Assembly: GCA_019096195.1 (NCBI GenBank)
Contig: JAGTXK010000139.1
Coordinates: forward strand, 186,001 to 250,000
DNA length: 64,000 nucleotides
Origin: Boletus sp. NGJ
Taxonomy: Eukaryota; Basidiomycota; Agaricomycetes; Boletales; Boletaceae
Reading direction: 5' to 3'
This document shows, piece after piece, positions 34,889-47,173 of this stretch. The notes beneath the pieces are model-generated. The model searched no databases and was not told the DNA's origin. It saw nothing but the letters and a program-made list of their open reading frames with translations. A program made the translations under genes and the position numbers. Numbering within the stretch: position 1 is the first letter of the stretch; the number at the start of each line of letters is the position of its first letter.

Positions 34889-36500
34889 TTAGTTGGTGGT
34901 GGCATCCGTGTAGGTCGTCGTTGCGAAACCGACTTGGGAGTATGTGGTGTCGAAGACACTGTAGAAGCGCTCGAGGAAGGACTGGCCGTCAATAAAGTCA
35001 AGACCCTGTCCGGAAGGAGAGCCGAGGTCGTTAACGATCGAGTAGATCGAGCCGCTAGTGCCACCAATGTAGGTGTTGAGTGCTCGTGGCCAAATTTGAC
35101 CGTTGGGAGTCAACGCGTATGTGACCTCGAGGTGCGATATAAGAATTGGTCGTTACGATTGGACGTCAATGGATACTTACAGAGCCAATGTTGAAGTTGA
35201 GGTTCTGAAGGGCGTCATATTGAGCAGTAGTAAACATCAGCAAGCCGGTGTTGCGGTCATACGTGGCACCAGTGGCACTTTCGTATGCCGAATAGGCATC
35301 TATTGCAACGGCTTAGTGCTGTGTCGGCCCGAGCTAGCACGGCCTACTCACTGGAAGCAAGAAGGATCAAAGTGGTGCCGGTGTCGACGATACCAGCAGT
35401 CTCCCCCAAGATCGTAGTGCCGCCATAGGTGACGCTCTCGTTGATGCCCCAATAGTACATGGCAGGAGAGGTCGTGGTTAGCGGACTGAAAAACGATTCG
35501 ATCAGATGTTATTGGATGACCCAAGTTGAAAACTGACGTGTAGGTTAAGGTGCCAGTGTACTTGGTAGTGTCAGTGCCACCGAAAGTGAGTTCACCATTC
35601 GTGTCTGATGTGGAAGTAGTAGGTGCGAAAAATACGCCGACAACTTCTTGCGCGATGGTCCCTTGCGTGTAGAGGTTTTGCGTAACAGTGGGGATCTCCG
35701 TGTAAGGCTCGTTGGTCAGAGTGCCTTCAGTCAGGATTTCAGGACCGATACTGGAGGATGATCGATGATCGGTGACTGCGCTTGAGACGAAGAGGATCCT
35801 CTTACCCGATGATGCCGTCAACGCCATTAAAACCGGTCGCGGTGCTTGCGGCACCGATGGACTGATCGGTAATCGTAAGACCAGAGCCAAGTGTGACGGT
35901 GTCCAACCATTCCTCTCCTACGGAAACACAATCAGTTCTCTGTTTCTACTTGGAAAAGGTCACGGAGCCGACCAGAGAAAGAGCCAGAACCGTACGAGAC
36001 CGACTATTAAAAAATGTAAACGTTACTTTTGCGATCGAAAAATTCGGTCAAGCTTACCACAGGCTCGCCAGTGTCCGTGCTGGTGCTTGTTGGTGTATAG
36101 GGTGTGCTAGCACCAACCCAGGTGTTAGAAGAGCCAGTATCGACAATCAAACTGTCTGCGCACGGGAAAGTAAGCATTGTGAGACTCGATCCACGAAGCA
36201 TAGCTCACAGGTGGTAGCTGGATTGCCGACTCCGACTGCCGCAACGTATGAGACAGCCTCGTTAGTGACAGGGATGCTGGCAGTGCGACGATCCAGACTG
36301 CCGTTCTGAATAGCAGCAGCGCGGTCCTTCAGTGCAGCAGCACGAGCTTGGTCACGCTCAACGAGCTTGATAGCACCACCGCTGGTGTTGATGCGCTTGG
36401 CGAACGGTAAAGTGACATGGGGGGTGCGGACCTCCACTGGTGTCGCCGCGATAGAAATGGCGAGGAGCAAAGTGGTGAGTAAGGACGCAGCAGGAAACAT
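34889..36500 (-). CDS. Secreted pepsin-like aspartic protease (polyporopepsin type)
   Basis: Family A1 endopeptidase. The start MFPAASLLTTLLLAISIAA is a signal peptide, followed by a propeptide of about 70 residues ending around the RRTASIPVTN site. The first active-site motif LIVDTGSSNTWVG and the second GIVDTGTTLILL both keep their catalytic aspartates. The segments GVDGIIGIGPEIL, GELTFGGTDTTKYTGTLTYT and YYWGINESVTYGG match basidiomycete polyporopepsins. Several introns interrupt it; the protein ends YTDATTN. A TATA box lies 52 bp upstream. Probably used for extracellular nitrogen acquisition. Confidence 0.9.
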
Positions 36501-37338
36501 GATGGAGTAGATAAAATGCGAGACTGGAGAACAGTACTCACATGGCTCCGTCTTTTATAGTGCTCCGTGACCAGCCCCATGCTCTCGATCGTCTGTCGCA
36601 CGACAACTGATATTCTTGGTAGCAGACCTGTGTCAAGAAACGTCGATCCGCATCGGGTCAGAGTATACTAGAAATATAGTTTCGCATTGCTTGATCCCAA
36701 TTCCTTCCCATGTTTCATAGACGAGGGCATCCGTAGTTTGTTCTCAGGAGATCGCTGCTCTGTCGCGAGCAAGAGGTCCCCAAGCCTCTTAAGGCATGAA
36801 TCATTTCAATCACTTAAGTATAACATTCCCGAGACAAATGACTATCACGCGTGCCAGTGTCAACTAGCGTTTCCAGAGATAGCAAAAATACATACTTGAC
36901 ATATTTCTGTAGCTCTTTCCAGAATAAAGATGCGATAAGGTGAGTGCTGCATCACGAAATATTAATGGCTGAGTGCTACGACAGCAGAGTTGGGATCTTC
37001 CGTATTCATACTCCGAAAGTGGATCGCGTCTATTCTTTCTTTTTTTCTCGCGAGACCGCGTGCATCGACATCACAATTTTAAGTGAATTTTACATTCTAC
37101 CAAGACATACATCATTCAACTCTCCAGTTATACAAGGGGAACACCACGCACAGCCGCCACGCACAGAGGTATCACTGGAAACTCGCCATCAAGTGATTGG
37201 GCATCCTCGCGCGCGACTTTCCAACGATCACGCGCGTGAGATATTGTCACGCAAAACGGACCTTTTCTCCAGGACGACCTTCAGATAGCAGAACCACAGC
37301 CTGTCAAGCGTGTCTATCAGCAATCGATCACGCGGACT
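36501..37338. other. Intergenic, promoter region of the aspartic protease
   Basis: About 840 bp between the protease start and the stop of the ARMT1-like gene. It contains the protease TATA box (36552-36559) and a perfect palindrome TCTCGCGAGA at 37046-37055. No gene, tRNA or repeat recognised. Confidence 0.5.
36552..36559 (-). promoter_or_regulatory. TATA box of the aspartic protease gene
   Basis: The minus strand reads TATAAAAG, 52 bp upstream of the ATG at 36500. A strong match to the consensus; function inferred. Confidence 0.6.
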
Positions 37339-39022
37339 TCAAAGCATGTCTCTTACATATTTCCCGCTGATCTTCCATCCCGGCTCGTTCTTGTCGAGTT
37401 TTTCTGCAATTCTATCCCCATCATCTCCAAGCCCGACCACAACGTCACTCTTGATGGTTCGCAAACTGCACACCTTTGGAGCACCCGCAGCACTAGCCAT
37501 CGGTCCGATTGCAACATCAAAGGGAGTGCTCGCCGGGGCGGCACAATCGTACGTCAGTTTGCGATGGTTTAGATCCCCCTTGAAGAAGACAAGATCGGAG
37601 CGGGAGAGATGGAGGAATAGATCCGGTGCTTCGCTGTGCAGGTCCCAGAACGTATATCCAGTACACCAGAAGGGGTGTTGCTCGTACACCCATTTACCAT
37701 CCCTTTCGTATTGCTGAACGACTATACTCAGCATCGCAGATCTCGCAGCCAACGAAACATCTGACCTTCCAACGGGCACCAAGGCGCCTAAGCGACTCCC
37801 TTTCCGCCTCAGTGGCTTTGGGAAAGAGATGTCCATACACCATGGTGTTTAAAAGCCACTCCCAATCCTTTCGGGTAACATCCGAGACAAACCATGAGTA
37901 TCGCTTGCCGTGGAATCTAACTTGCTTCGCGAGGCCACTCTGGATGAGGAAGTCGGCTATAAATGCGTTAATCAGTGGTAGTCGTTGGCATGGGGCGGTC
38001 CCTACGCGTACCATAAACACAGTCACAGTATAACTCGAAGCCAGCATTGTCGAGAACGAAATCAATACGGCCCCCAGTCTTCTGGCGAAGTTCTTTAAAG
38101 GTACCCCATAACTGGTTCAGATGATTTCCCAGAATATTCTTTTCTGTCGCAGCGAGATGATCACCACCAGTGGACTGCAGTGACTTGATTTGTTCTTCCG
38201 TCATATTGATGAGCAATGACAAGTCGGTGGAGTTCCCCCATAGGCAAACTAAGGAAAGTTAAAAAGAGGGTGTTTGGAAACGTCAGACACAAACCTTGGG
38301 TCAGTTCGAGAAACATGAGCCGTTCAGCCTCGGTCCTTTCCTGATCGGAGATGCTTCCCGACTGCTTGAATGGATCTGCAAAACGCATTGAGAGCTCAAA
38401 AACGGCCTCGGCAGACCTTGAAAATGTGTCGCACTGCAAATGACCGTCAGCAGTATCCGCTGGATGAGTTGGTTGACATACTTTTTGGCGGTAAAATACA
38501 TCGTAGTCTTTCCAGTACTTGCTCACACTGAAGCATTCGTGCAAGCGACGATACTTGTAAGCTTCGGCGAAAAGCCAAGGTGCGTTCATAAAGTCTTTGC
38601 CTGGACGAAGGGATTGATATCAAGGGACTAGTATGATGACATCGCTCACCCTGGAAGAATTTTGCAATCTCCTTGTTCCAGAGGGCGACATCGGCTTCAC
38701 CGTCGTCGATGATTGGCCTCAGTTTGGCATTACCGCTCAAGTCGGCCATGAGGGTGTCCATTCTTTCCAGACACTGGACGAGGTCGATGATGCGGTCCTC
38801 GGCAGACTGCTCGTTGAGAGTGCGCGAAGTGTCGTCGATTGCCTTTCCCAATATGGTTGGAAGGCGGACGCCCATGGTTGCGTGGGCAAAGGAGTATTCG
38901 TGATAGCCACGATACGCAGGGCCATGGGGGATTATTTGGGTCGACCTAGAAGTAACGTGAATCCTGGCGATTCAACGATTCAACGAGCCGAGAGACGCAC
39001 CCTCGAGGGCGTTCTCGGCCAT
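37339..39022 (-). CDS. ARMT1: DUF89/ARMT1 damage-control metal phosphatase
   Basis: Family of metal-dependent phosphatases (yeast Ymr027w, human ARMT1) that clear reactive sugar phosphates; the human protein has also been reported as a glutamyl methyltransferase. Readable blocks: HEYSFAHATMGVRLPTIL, MNAPWLFAEAYKYRRL, the metal-site motif FVLDNAGFELYCDCVYADF, LVFFKGDLNHRKLTYD and LRTIKSDVVVGL, ending GKYVRDML. Several introns. The 5' end is uncertain: the ATG at 39022 (MAENALEG) joins in phase only with a weak donor near 39000, and a Pro-rich frame starting at 39204 does not join in phase with the accepted downstream exon. Confidence 0.83.
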
Positions 39023-39460
39023 GGGGCTTTGATATTCTTCTTGTCAGGCAAGTGGCCGAGGTGAAGGGTGACACGGGATGGGGGTGCAGAGGAGGGAGGA
39101 GGGCCAGTGATGGCGGGGTCGTTGGGGACGGGTGGAGCGGAAGTCATGGGTGGCTCTGGGTGGTCGGAGGGAGCGGGAGTGAGAGGGAAATAGTCGGAGT
39201 GCATGTAGGAGGAAGGAGAGGAGGGGGCTCTTTATCAGATCCATGGGGCGCGTAACAACACGGCTTATATATTGGATGAAAAGGTCGCAAAATGAAACAG
39301 ATATTCCAAGAAAGGAAGGTACTTGGTCTGACGTCATACGGTGATGATGCGCGCGTCGGCTTTGCGTTGATTTTGCCCATTGATGTTACGTAACAGATGC
39401 TGCTTATCTTCGACGCTACGTGGCAAAGGCGAGGACCATGTCTTTCCCCTCTTCTTAGTT
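39023..39460. other. Divergent promoter region
   Basis: About 440 bp between the ARMT1-like gene and the next plus-strand gene. It includes a Pro-rich minus-strand frame (38980-39204) that could be a 5' exon or untranslated leader of ARMT1. Nothing else recognised. Confidence 0.4.
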
Positions 39461-40195
39461 ATGATCAAGTTCACCTCCTTCGGTGTACCATATATCAAAG
39501 AGTTTGAAAACGTCTCTTTTGTCCGCTCATTCTCTTCGTCCTCTGACTCCCTCAGCTACACTCCCTCGTCCTCGTCCTCGTCCTTTTGCTACATCGAAAG
39601 CCCCCCACCTCCGCCGCGTCTTCCCCCCCTTTCTTTGCGGTTAGCGTCGTCGCTTTTCAAGCGGAAACCTACTCACACCCACCCCACTACCGAGCCCCTT
39701 TGGTCCGCCAACTCGGAGCACACAAAGCCACTTCCCCCTCCACCCCAGCCCGACGCCTCAGAAACACATGGAATCCACATCCAATTCCCTCCCGAACAAA
39801 GCCATCCACAGATGAGTCGCAAACAAAGGCTTGTTCACTTGCAGCAAACCATCAGCGTCGCAGTCCGTGATGCCGGCATGAGTACTAGTTCACCCGGCAA
39901 TCTCACCCATCCCGAGAAACACTCGAATGAGAATGTATTACATCCGACCCGAGGATATAAGACTCCCGATGCTTTCTTCTGCGGGACATATGGCCAGTTG
40001 ATGTCCGCATTGGAAGGCGCTGGCTTATCTGCAATGCCATGCGTGGGCGAGGGCTTATCAGGATGTAGGTTTTTTTTTACCTCCAAGAACTCAGATCTCA
40101 AATCCAACTCAGACACACGTCTGGGTGCTCTATTCGTAGCACGCAACGATGGCGCCAGCGGTGTACAATTGAGAAAATTCACACTGTGGGGCTGA
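39461..40195 (+). CDS. Small Ser/Pro-rich protein, unknown
   Basis: A frame of 244 residues from the ATG of MIKFTSFGVPY; the frame stays open further upstream but with nonspecific sequence. The first half is Ser- and Pro-rich (SPPPPPRLPPLS, TKPLPPPPQPD). The second half is less biased, with RGYKTPDAFFCGTYGQLMSA and NSDTRLGALFVARNDGASG, ending LRKFTLWG. The more ordered C-terminal part suggests a real gene, but no family is recognised and no membrane or signal segment is present. It lies upstream of the D-amino-acid oxidase on the same strand. Confidence 0.45.
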   Translation: MIKFTSFGVPYIKEFENVSFVRSFSSSSDSLSYTPSSSSSSFCYIESPPPPPRLPPLSLRLASSLFKRKPTHTHPTTEPLWSANSEHTKPLPPPPQPDASETHGIHIQFPPEQSHPQMSRKQRLVHLQQTISVAVRDAGMSTSSPGNLTHPEKHSNENVLHPTRGYKTPDAFFCGTYGQLMSALEGAGLSAMPCVGEGLSGCRFFFTSKNSDLKSNSDTRLGALFVARNDGASGVQLRKFTLWG

Positions 40196-40398
40196 TTTAT
40201 CTGCTTTCGTATGCTGTAAGGTCCGAGGCTACTTGTTTACTTGATCGACATTAGAAGGGCTGGAACCGCTTCTACTTTTACACATTAGTCACACCTTAAT
40301 TAACCTCTTCTCATGTCGTACTGTATGGCTATACCTGTACTTTATCTTATCAACCGACCTCGTCGACCCGACTTCCCACTTCACCACTGTCGTCGAGC

Positions 40399-41883
40399 AT
40401 GGCTGATGTCGAGACTTCTCAGAGGCACTTGGTTGTACTCGGTGCTGGTGTCATTGGATTGACTGTAGCATACCTCGCTGCGACAGATCCAGGTGTCGCA
40501 TTCAGAGTAACTGTCCTTGCACGAGACATGCCCGAGGATATGCACTCGCAAGCATGGGCTAGTCCTTTTGCTGTATGTCATTACCCGAAGCGATACCCAC
40601 CCTTAACCTCTCTGGAGCCAGGGTGCAAATTGGTCGCCTTTACCAGCAGCAAGCACCGATCCACGGGTCTACAACTGGGAGCTGATTACTTTGTGAGCTC
40701 ACTTGCCACGAATGGTCGTGACTGGTCCACTCATTCTTGGTATGCAAAAGCAACAAGTTTTGGGACATGATTCCGACTGGTTTGGTAATGGTCGGTGTAG
40801 CATGCTTCATTAGTACTTTGATCAAAACTGAACCGCACCAAGAAACTACCATCAAAGATCTATTCAAGGCAGGCCGGAGACCCTTCAAAATTATGGTGGA
40901 GTAAACTGGTTCGTGAGGTGAGTCACTAACAGTTAATAAGCTCAGTCAGTTCAAATAATACCTCTTCAGCTTCACGAGCTCGATCATTCCGAGATCCCCG
41001 AGCCATACAGGTTTGGAGTTGGGTTTTACACAGTATCAGTGAACCCGCAAGAATACATCCCCTGGTTGAAGTCCGAGCTCTTATCTCGTGGCGTTACCTT
41101 TGAACAACAGGAAGTGAGAAGCTTGGAAGAGTTGCGGCCACTAGTGGGGCCACAAGGCATTCTCGTGAATGCCGCCTCTTTAGGTGCGCACCATGGATAT
41201 ACGATTGTTTGGGAAGAATCACGGGAATATCCTAGGCTCAAGATCTATCATTGGCGTGGAAGATACCAAGTTATATCCAATTCGTGGCCAGGCAATCTTG
41301 GTGAAGTCACCCGATATACGCGAATTTTTGGCCGTGGAAGCTGGTACGTACGTTTGCAGACAGGGCTGCTAAGCCAGTTTATTGAACGGATCAGAAGACG
41401 ATCAGTCAACACAGGGAGGAGAAGCGACCTACATCATTCCACGTCCTGGAGCAAAGTACACAGATACTGTCCTTTTGGGTGGGACGTTTCAGTCTGGAAA
41501 TTGGGATACCTCTCTTCACATGGATGTGGCTCACCGTATCTTTGAGCGCTGTGCCAAGGTTGCACCCTCACTGAAGGACAGTGGGGTTACAAAGATTTTG
41601 AGGCATCAAGTTGGATTAAGGCCGGGAAGGGAGGGAGGAGCACGGGTCGAGGCGGAGATTATCAAGTTCCCTCTCAGTAGCACACACGACCTTGTCCCTT
41701 GGGAACCGGCGGGTTTAGAGCCTACTGGAAGCATGAAAGTAGTGCATGCATATGGATTTGGGTGGGGACCTTTGTTTCGATATCAAAGATGTCACTGCTA
41801 ATAGGTTTCTTCGTAGTGCTGGAGGGTATCAGGCGTCTTGGGGAGCCGCAGCAGATGTTTTGACTTTGGTCAAGCAGGAGTGA
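40399..41883 (+). CDS. DAO1: D-amino-acid oxidase
   Basis: FAD enzyme that oxidatively deaminates D-amino acids to 2-oxo acids, ammonia and hydrogen peroxide. The N-terminus has the dinucleotide-binding motif LVVLGAGVIGLTVAYLAA. After introns come GANWSPLPAASTDPRVYNWE, FNKFWDMIPTGLVMKLPSKI, IPEPYRFGVGFYTVSVNPQE, ILVNAASLGARSIIGVED and the family C-terminal motif VVHAYGFG followed by SAGGYQASWGAA. Introns at about 40573-40621, 40696-40749 and 40792-40846 were chosen so these blocks join in frame. The end TLVKQE lacks a PTS1 signal, unlike many peroxisomal family members. Confidence 0.9.
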
Positions 41884-42213
41884 GGTAAGCTAGCGTTACA
41901 ATGGGGGAGCCAGGGGGACAGGTTAACTCATCAAAGGATCAACGGGAAGACAAAAGACCAGCATCAACCTATGCAACGGTGTCGAATGTACAACTCTGTT
42001 TTTGTACTTGTATGTATTCTAGAAGGCAAGTTAACCTGCATTCGTTGAAAAATGAGAAGCATAAGCCTGCAGCCGAGACAAACACGACCACGTGATCTAA
42101 CGCGTCGAGTGTGTATACCATTGTTTGGATCCACAAGTTCACGAGTACTTGCAGGTGGGACCATTGGCACAACTTCCATCTGGCAGGCTTGCCACCGTCG
42201 CCAACGTCAAACC
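41884..42213. other. Intergenic, no gene recognised
   Basis: 330 bp between the D-amino-acid oxidase and the long coiled-coil gene on the same strand. Short frames on both strands look like noise; presumed terminator plus promoter. Confidence 0.45.
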
Positions 42214-45200
42214 ATGTCCCTCATAGATCTCGGAAAGAATGACATCTCAGAAGAAACCCAGACCCTCAAGGACAGGCTCGCAAGTCGAGGTTGGATGGTT
42301 CACTAGATCACTATTTACAACCAGGCTTACCCGATACCGCAGACACAGAGAGTGCGGGGCTACGGACCCAACTTATGAGGCGCGAAGCGGAACTTGAGGA
42401 ACTACGGGCGGCATTCAATGAAACCGTCTATAAGGTGGGAAGTCTCCTGGCTAGTCGTGCGATATCCCCGATGACACTTTCGCAGCTGAGCAAAGAGGCC
42501 GATCGAGCTCTCCAGTTGGAGGAAGAGGTTTCAGCTCGGTCCTCTGAGCTCAAGACAGATCGTATTTCCCTCCGGAATACCGAGCTAGCTCTGCAGTCCG
42601 CTCAAGAAAACATCAAAGCCCAGGAGCGCGCGAACAGGGAACTCGAGTCGACACTTGACACGCTGTCGTTGCACTCCCAAACGACCAGCGCGCAACACCA
42701 GTCCGTCCAACGTGAGAAACGTGCCCTCGAGTCTCGTGTGCGCGAGTTGGAACGCATTGTACAGACACACGAAGCGAGGGGTGTTTCGAATATTCCTCGC
42801 AAGAATGGCAGACCTCGCTCTTCATCGGTCTCGAATTTCCGTCTCCCAGCTGTGGAACAGGAGCTGAACGATACCAAAGCCCAACTGCATACCAAAGACA
42901 TGAATCTTCGGGTGCTGGAGCAGAAGCTTGCTCAAGCTCAAGATGATTTAGTGAAGGCAGAGAACGCGCGCATTTCGATCGACAAAGCTGGTCAGAAACG
43001 CATCTCGGAGCTCTTAGCGAGCTTAGAGGGGAAGGAGGAAGAACTGGAATCGCTGAGGGATATGGATAACACCGGTGAAAGAGAGGAGGAGCTATTGAAA
43101 AGGATCGACGAGGATGCTGCGAAAATTGCGGCCTTGGAAAAGTTGGCCGCCGAAAGTCAACCTACTCGGACAAGTCAGACTAGGATTCAAAAACTGCAGA
43201 GTCAACTGAAGGCAGAGTGCGAAAAGGTACACCGCAGTGAAGACCTTCAGAATCGATTGCTTCACGAGAAGGAAGCGCTGCGCAGAGAGTGCGAAGCCTC
43301 TAAGCGCGAGATAGATGAGGGCCGTGAGTTGTTGATGGCCCGCGAGCGTCAGATTAAAGAGTTGGAGACTAGATATGCGTAAGTGATTGGTTTCCGCATA
43401 CTTGATTTTCCTAAATGAGATAACAATAACAGTCATCTCCTGGATACCCATGGCCGCTGCAAGGAGCCCCTATCGCTCGACGCAGAACACACCTTATCTC
43501 AAAGACCGAATAGTGCTTCAGCGTTTGCCAACGAGTCTGCCCTAGCGGATCATATCCAGACCTTGTTGCAAGCGATTGATCGGTTGCGCGACGAGCGTGA
43601 TGGGCTCAAGCGTGCGCTTGAGTTCTCGGAGGTTGAATACCGCATTACTACAGAAGGTTTTCAATCCCATATCGCGTCCTTGACAAGACACCTGACGGGC
43701 AGCACGTACGAAATCGTGACGGATAAACCCCCAACCAACAGTTGCGTGGAGCAGAGAATGAAGCAATTAACTTCTTGCGCAGCCGCTTTCACTGTGGTGA
43801 TATCCAACCTGCAAACCCACCTAGATCTCTCTGAGGATCGTCTATCCGCGACCTCTGCCGATCTCGCTTCCTCTAATTCCCAGTTACACGACGCACTCGC
43901 GGTTATCGATAACCAGAAACAATTATTGGGCACCCACGCACGTGAGCATGATGACCTTCTTCGCAAATTTCATGTAGTGGCTAAAGAGCTCTCAGAGTCA
44001 GACGGGGAATGCGGTCGCTTGCGTCTTCAATTGGCCGATGTAGAAGGGCAAGTTGCTACCGTGGTGGAACGTGCCAAAGCCTCTGAGGATGCTAGAGAAG
44101 AAGCACTCCAAAGTTTCCTTCTGGCTGAGCAGCACCTCGCCACCCTCAACAAGAACTGCCAGGACATCGAGTCCGAGCGCAATTCCCTTGCCCTTCAGGT
44201 CACGAACCTGCAGGATGATCTTGCCCGTGTACAGGACGAAGTGTCTGACGCTAAAAATCGTTACAACACTCTCCATGCTCAGCAACTCTCGGCAATGTCT
44301 ACATCTGAGGTTGTACAAGCACTCAAGGACCGCATACAAGAACTCGAGGCGTGTATTGTGCATCACACCGACCAGATTGGCGAGTATCAGCACGACATCC
44401 GTCGATTGGAGGCCAACGTGAAGCTCCACGAAGAGCGCATCGCAGAGATGATGACGGAGCTGGAGCTTCTCGCTTCCCAAAAAGATGCTATGGTCGAAGA
44501 CTGTGCCGAGGCGAGAGAGGCAAGAGATGATGCTATCGAGAGATTGGAGGCAGCTGAAGAGGAGGCAGAAAGACTCCAGCAAGAGTTTCAGTGGGAGAAG
44601 CACACCCACGATGCAGAACTGTCTGCAATGTCCTCGATGTTGGCGAACCTAAAGTCTGAGAACCAGCAAACTACTGCACGTCTAGCAGATTTAGAAGCCG
44701 AGAACGCCGAGTTTATCCGCGAACTAGACTCTGTCACCCATGATCATCAGCGTCTTAACGAACAGTTAAATGCTGTCGCTTCTCGCTCACGGTCACTTGA
44801 GCTAGAAAACTCGAAGGAGAACGCGGAAATGCAACAAGCCGTCATTTCTCTCGCCGTCATTTACCGTGTATACAAGGATTCTGCTCGACGATCCCAGAGA
44901 TCCCACCAACGTATTACATCCTTGGAATCGCAGCTAGTGACCCTTGGCCAGGAACTCGAGCAAAAGGGTGCTCTCATCGACAGCGCGGAGAAGGAAAAAC
45001 ATGATCTGCTCCAGCGACTAGCGGACATTTCTACGGCAACAGACCAGGACGAACAGACGTCATTTTTCCGCCTACAGACGACTGCTGAAGAGCTCTCCAG
45101 CACGTGCACGGCAGCACAGCAACAGGAAGCACAGCAAGATGATCATGGTGTAGACTTTCTACGGAATTCACTGCAAGAAAGGGAACAAGAGCTGGTGACC

Positions 45201-46974
45201 GCAAGACGTCTGCTCGAAGGAACCAAGTCCCGCTATGCTGAAGTCGAAACGGAACTTCTGGAGCGTATCGCTACAATGACTGTGGCATTACAAGCTCAGG
45301 AAGGACATGCCGAAGATATCGCTGATCTACGGGTGGAACTTGAAAACGTAAAGACCCAGCTGCAAAACTCGCTGGAAAACTTCTCCGACCTGGAGAAACT
45401 CCATGGCGATGTCATTCAAGATTTTACTACCGCCAAAGAAGTCTTCGAGAGTCGGCTTACTGAAACTGACGAACAGATATGCACATTAGAGGCGGACCAT
45501 CAGCACACTCTGGTGACTGTGGAAGCAAGGTACAGACACGAGGTTGACTTCCTTGCGAGTAATCTCGAAGATCGTGAACATGAGGTGGATGAGCTACGCC
45601 AGCAGGTTCATGATACATCAGAGGCACGTACTCGTGCCGAAGGGAACCTTCACGAAGAGTTAAAATCCTACGAAGTCCGTCACGCCCTCAAAGATGACCT
45701 GGAGAAGGACCTTCGCCGAACCATTTCCGACATGCGTCAGCGGTTGGCACAAGCAGATGCTGAGACCCTCGCACTGCAGGAGGAACGCGAGTTACTACAA
45801 GTGCAGATTACCGATCTCCAGGCTGAAATCCAGCGATTAACGTCTTTGACGCGGCACATGGAGAGTCAGGTCAGGGAAAGGTAAGTTGGAGCGTTCTACT
45901 TGATCGATGTTCACTCATTGTATGTACAGTGAAGATGCTTGTATGCTGTTGAAGGAAAACCTGGAACGATCGGAATTGAGCCTTGCTGAATCAGAGAAGG
46001 CTGGCAAGGCTGCGGAGTTCAACCTCACACTGCAAACCACTCAGCACGAAAAAGTAGTCGCAATACTCCGTCGCGAGATTGCCTCCCTCCAGTCTGGACC
46101 GGGACTACGTTCCGCTCTTGCTGACCTCGAAGAGAAGAGCCGGGAGATGGATGACCTGCTTAGGGTAAAATGCCAGGAGATAGAAGAGTACGATGATCGA
46201 ATCCTCGGGTGAGTTATTGAATGCTTTGTTATTAAATACATCTTGTGGAGCATGACTACCCGCAGGACGTTAAAAGCAAACAAGAAATTGACGAGTAAAG
46301 TAGAGTCCCTGACACGCAAAGTACAGGCTCTGCAGGCGAAGCTTTCCTCGATGAAAAAACAGCCTCGAGAAACTGTGGAGGTCACTCCTCCGCAAAAGGC
46401 GTCTTCCACTGCCAGTCCATCTATTCCCGCTCCTGCAGCGATGTACGTAGGAAGCTGCTTCAGCTCTTCCCACATTCGGGAGAGCTCCGCCCCTTCGTTG
46501 ACTTTGAGGTCCAAGACTCCAGAGCCACGGCTACAGCCAGTAGTTACTCTACCTTCGGTACAGACTCCAGGCAGGACAAGTGAACCTTCTGGGTGTGAGA
46601 TGCCCGCTGGGAAGAAGCGCCCTGCACCTGATGATGACGAACGGGATAGTGTTCCTGCAGAGGGTCATTACTCCACAGACGGATGTCTCCGGAATGGACC
46701 CACACCCCGTTTGCGACGAGCCCATGGACACCCAACTGGCTTCACACCGGTGCGCGGTGCTTCACGAAAACCCGCTATGCTGCCGTCGCCAGGACGTCGA
46801 CTGAATGCTGGTATAACGCCTTCTGAAGTTATCACAGATGTCACTAACAGTCCGCGGGGGCCTTCGGGACAGGGTGATGCTCAACTGAAGAAGAGAAGCT
46901 GGCTAGGGAAGATCAGAGGTGGCGCGGGTTCTCAACCTGCGAGTTCTCGCTTGGGTGCTTTGGGAGGACAATAA
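42214..46974 (+). CDS. Very long coiled-coil protein, unknown function
   Basis: About 1,520 residues starting MSLIDLGKNDISEETQ, with four small introns near 42290-42324, 43381-43432, 45883-45929 and 46209-46265. Nearly all of it is predicted coiled coil by heptad pattern (REAELEELRAAF, ARVQDEVSDAKNRYNTL, LEDREHEVDELRQQV), interrupted around residues 380-450. The C-terminal 180 residues are basic and Pro/Ser-rich (KKRPAPDDDERD, GRRLNAGITPSEVITD, KRSWLGKIRGG) with SP/TP sites, reminiscent of nuclear or spindle-associated coiled-coil proteins. No motor, kinase or membrane domain is seen. I cannot assign a family. Confidence 0.8.
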
Positions 46975-47173
46975 CACGTCTTGTTGCCATCGGACAGCAG
47001 CTCACGTTTTCTGTATTGCATTCATTTTGAAGTATTGGCATGCAAAGCTGTAATTGCTCACGGGAGACGAACAAGTCATTTTGTGCATCACATTGACAGT
47101 CGGCGTTGGCCGTACCCAACTACAAACATCTTGAACCTTGCCCTTCAGCTTCGTCTGATCCAGCGACAACCCA

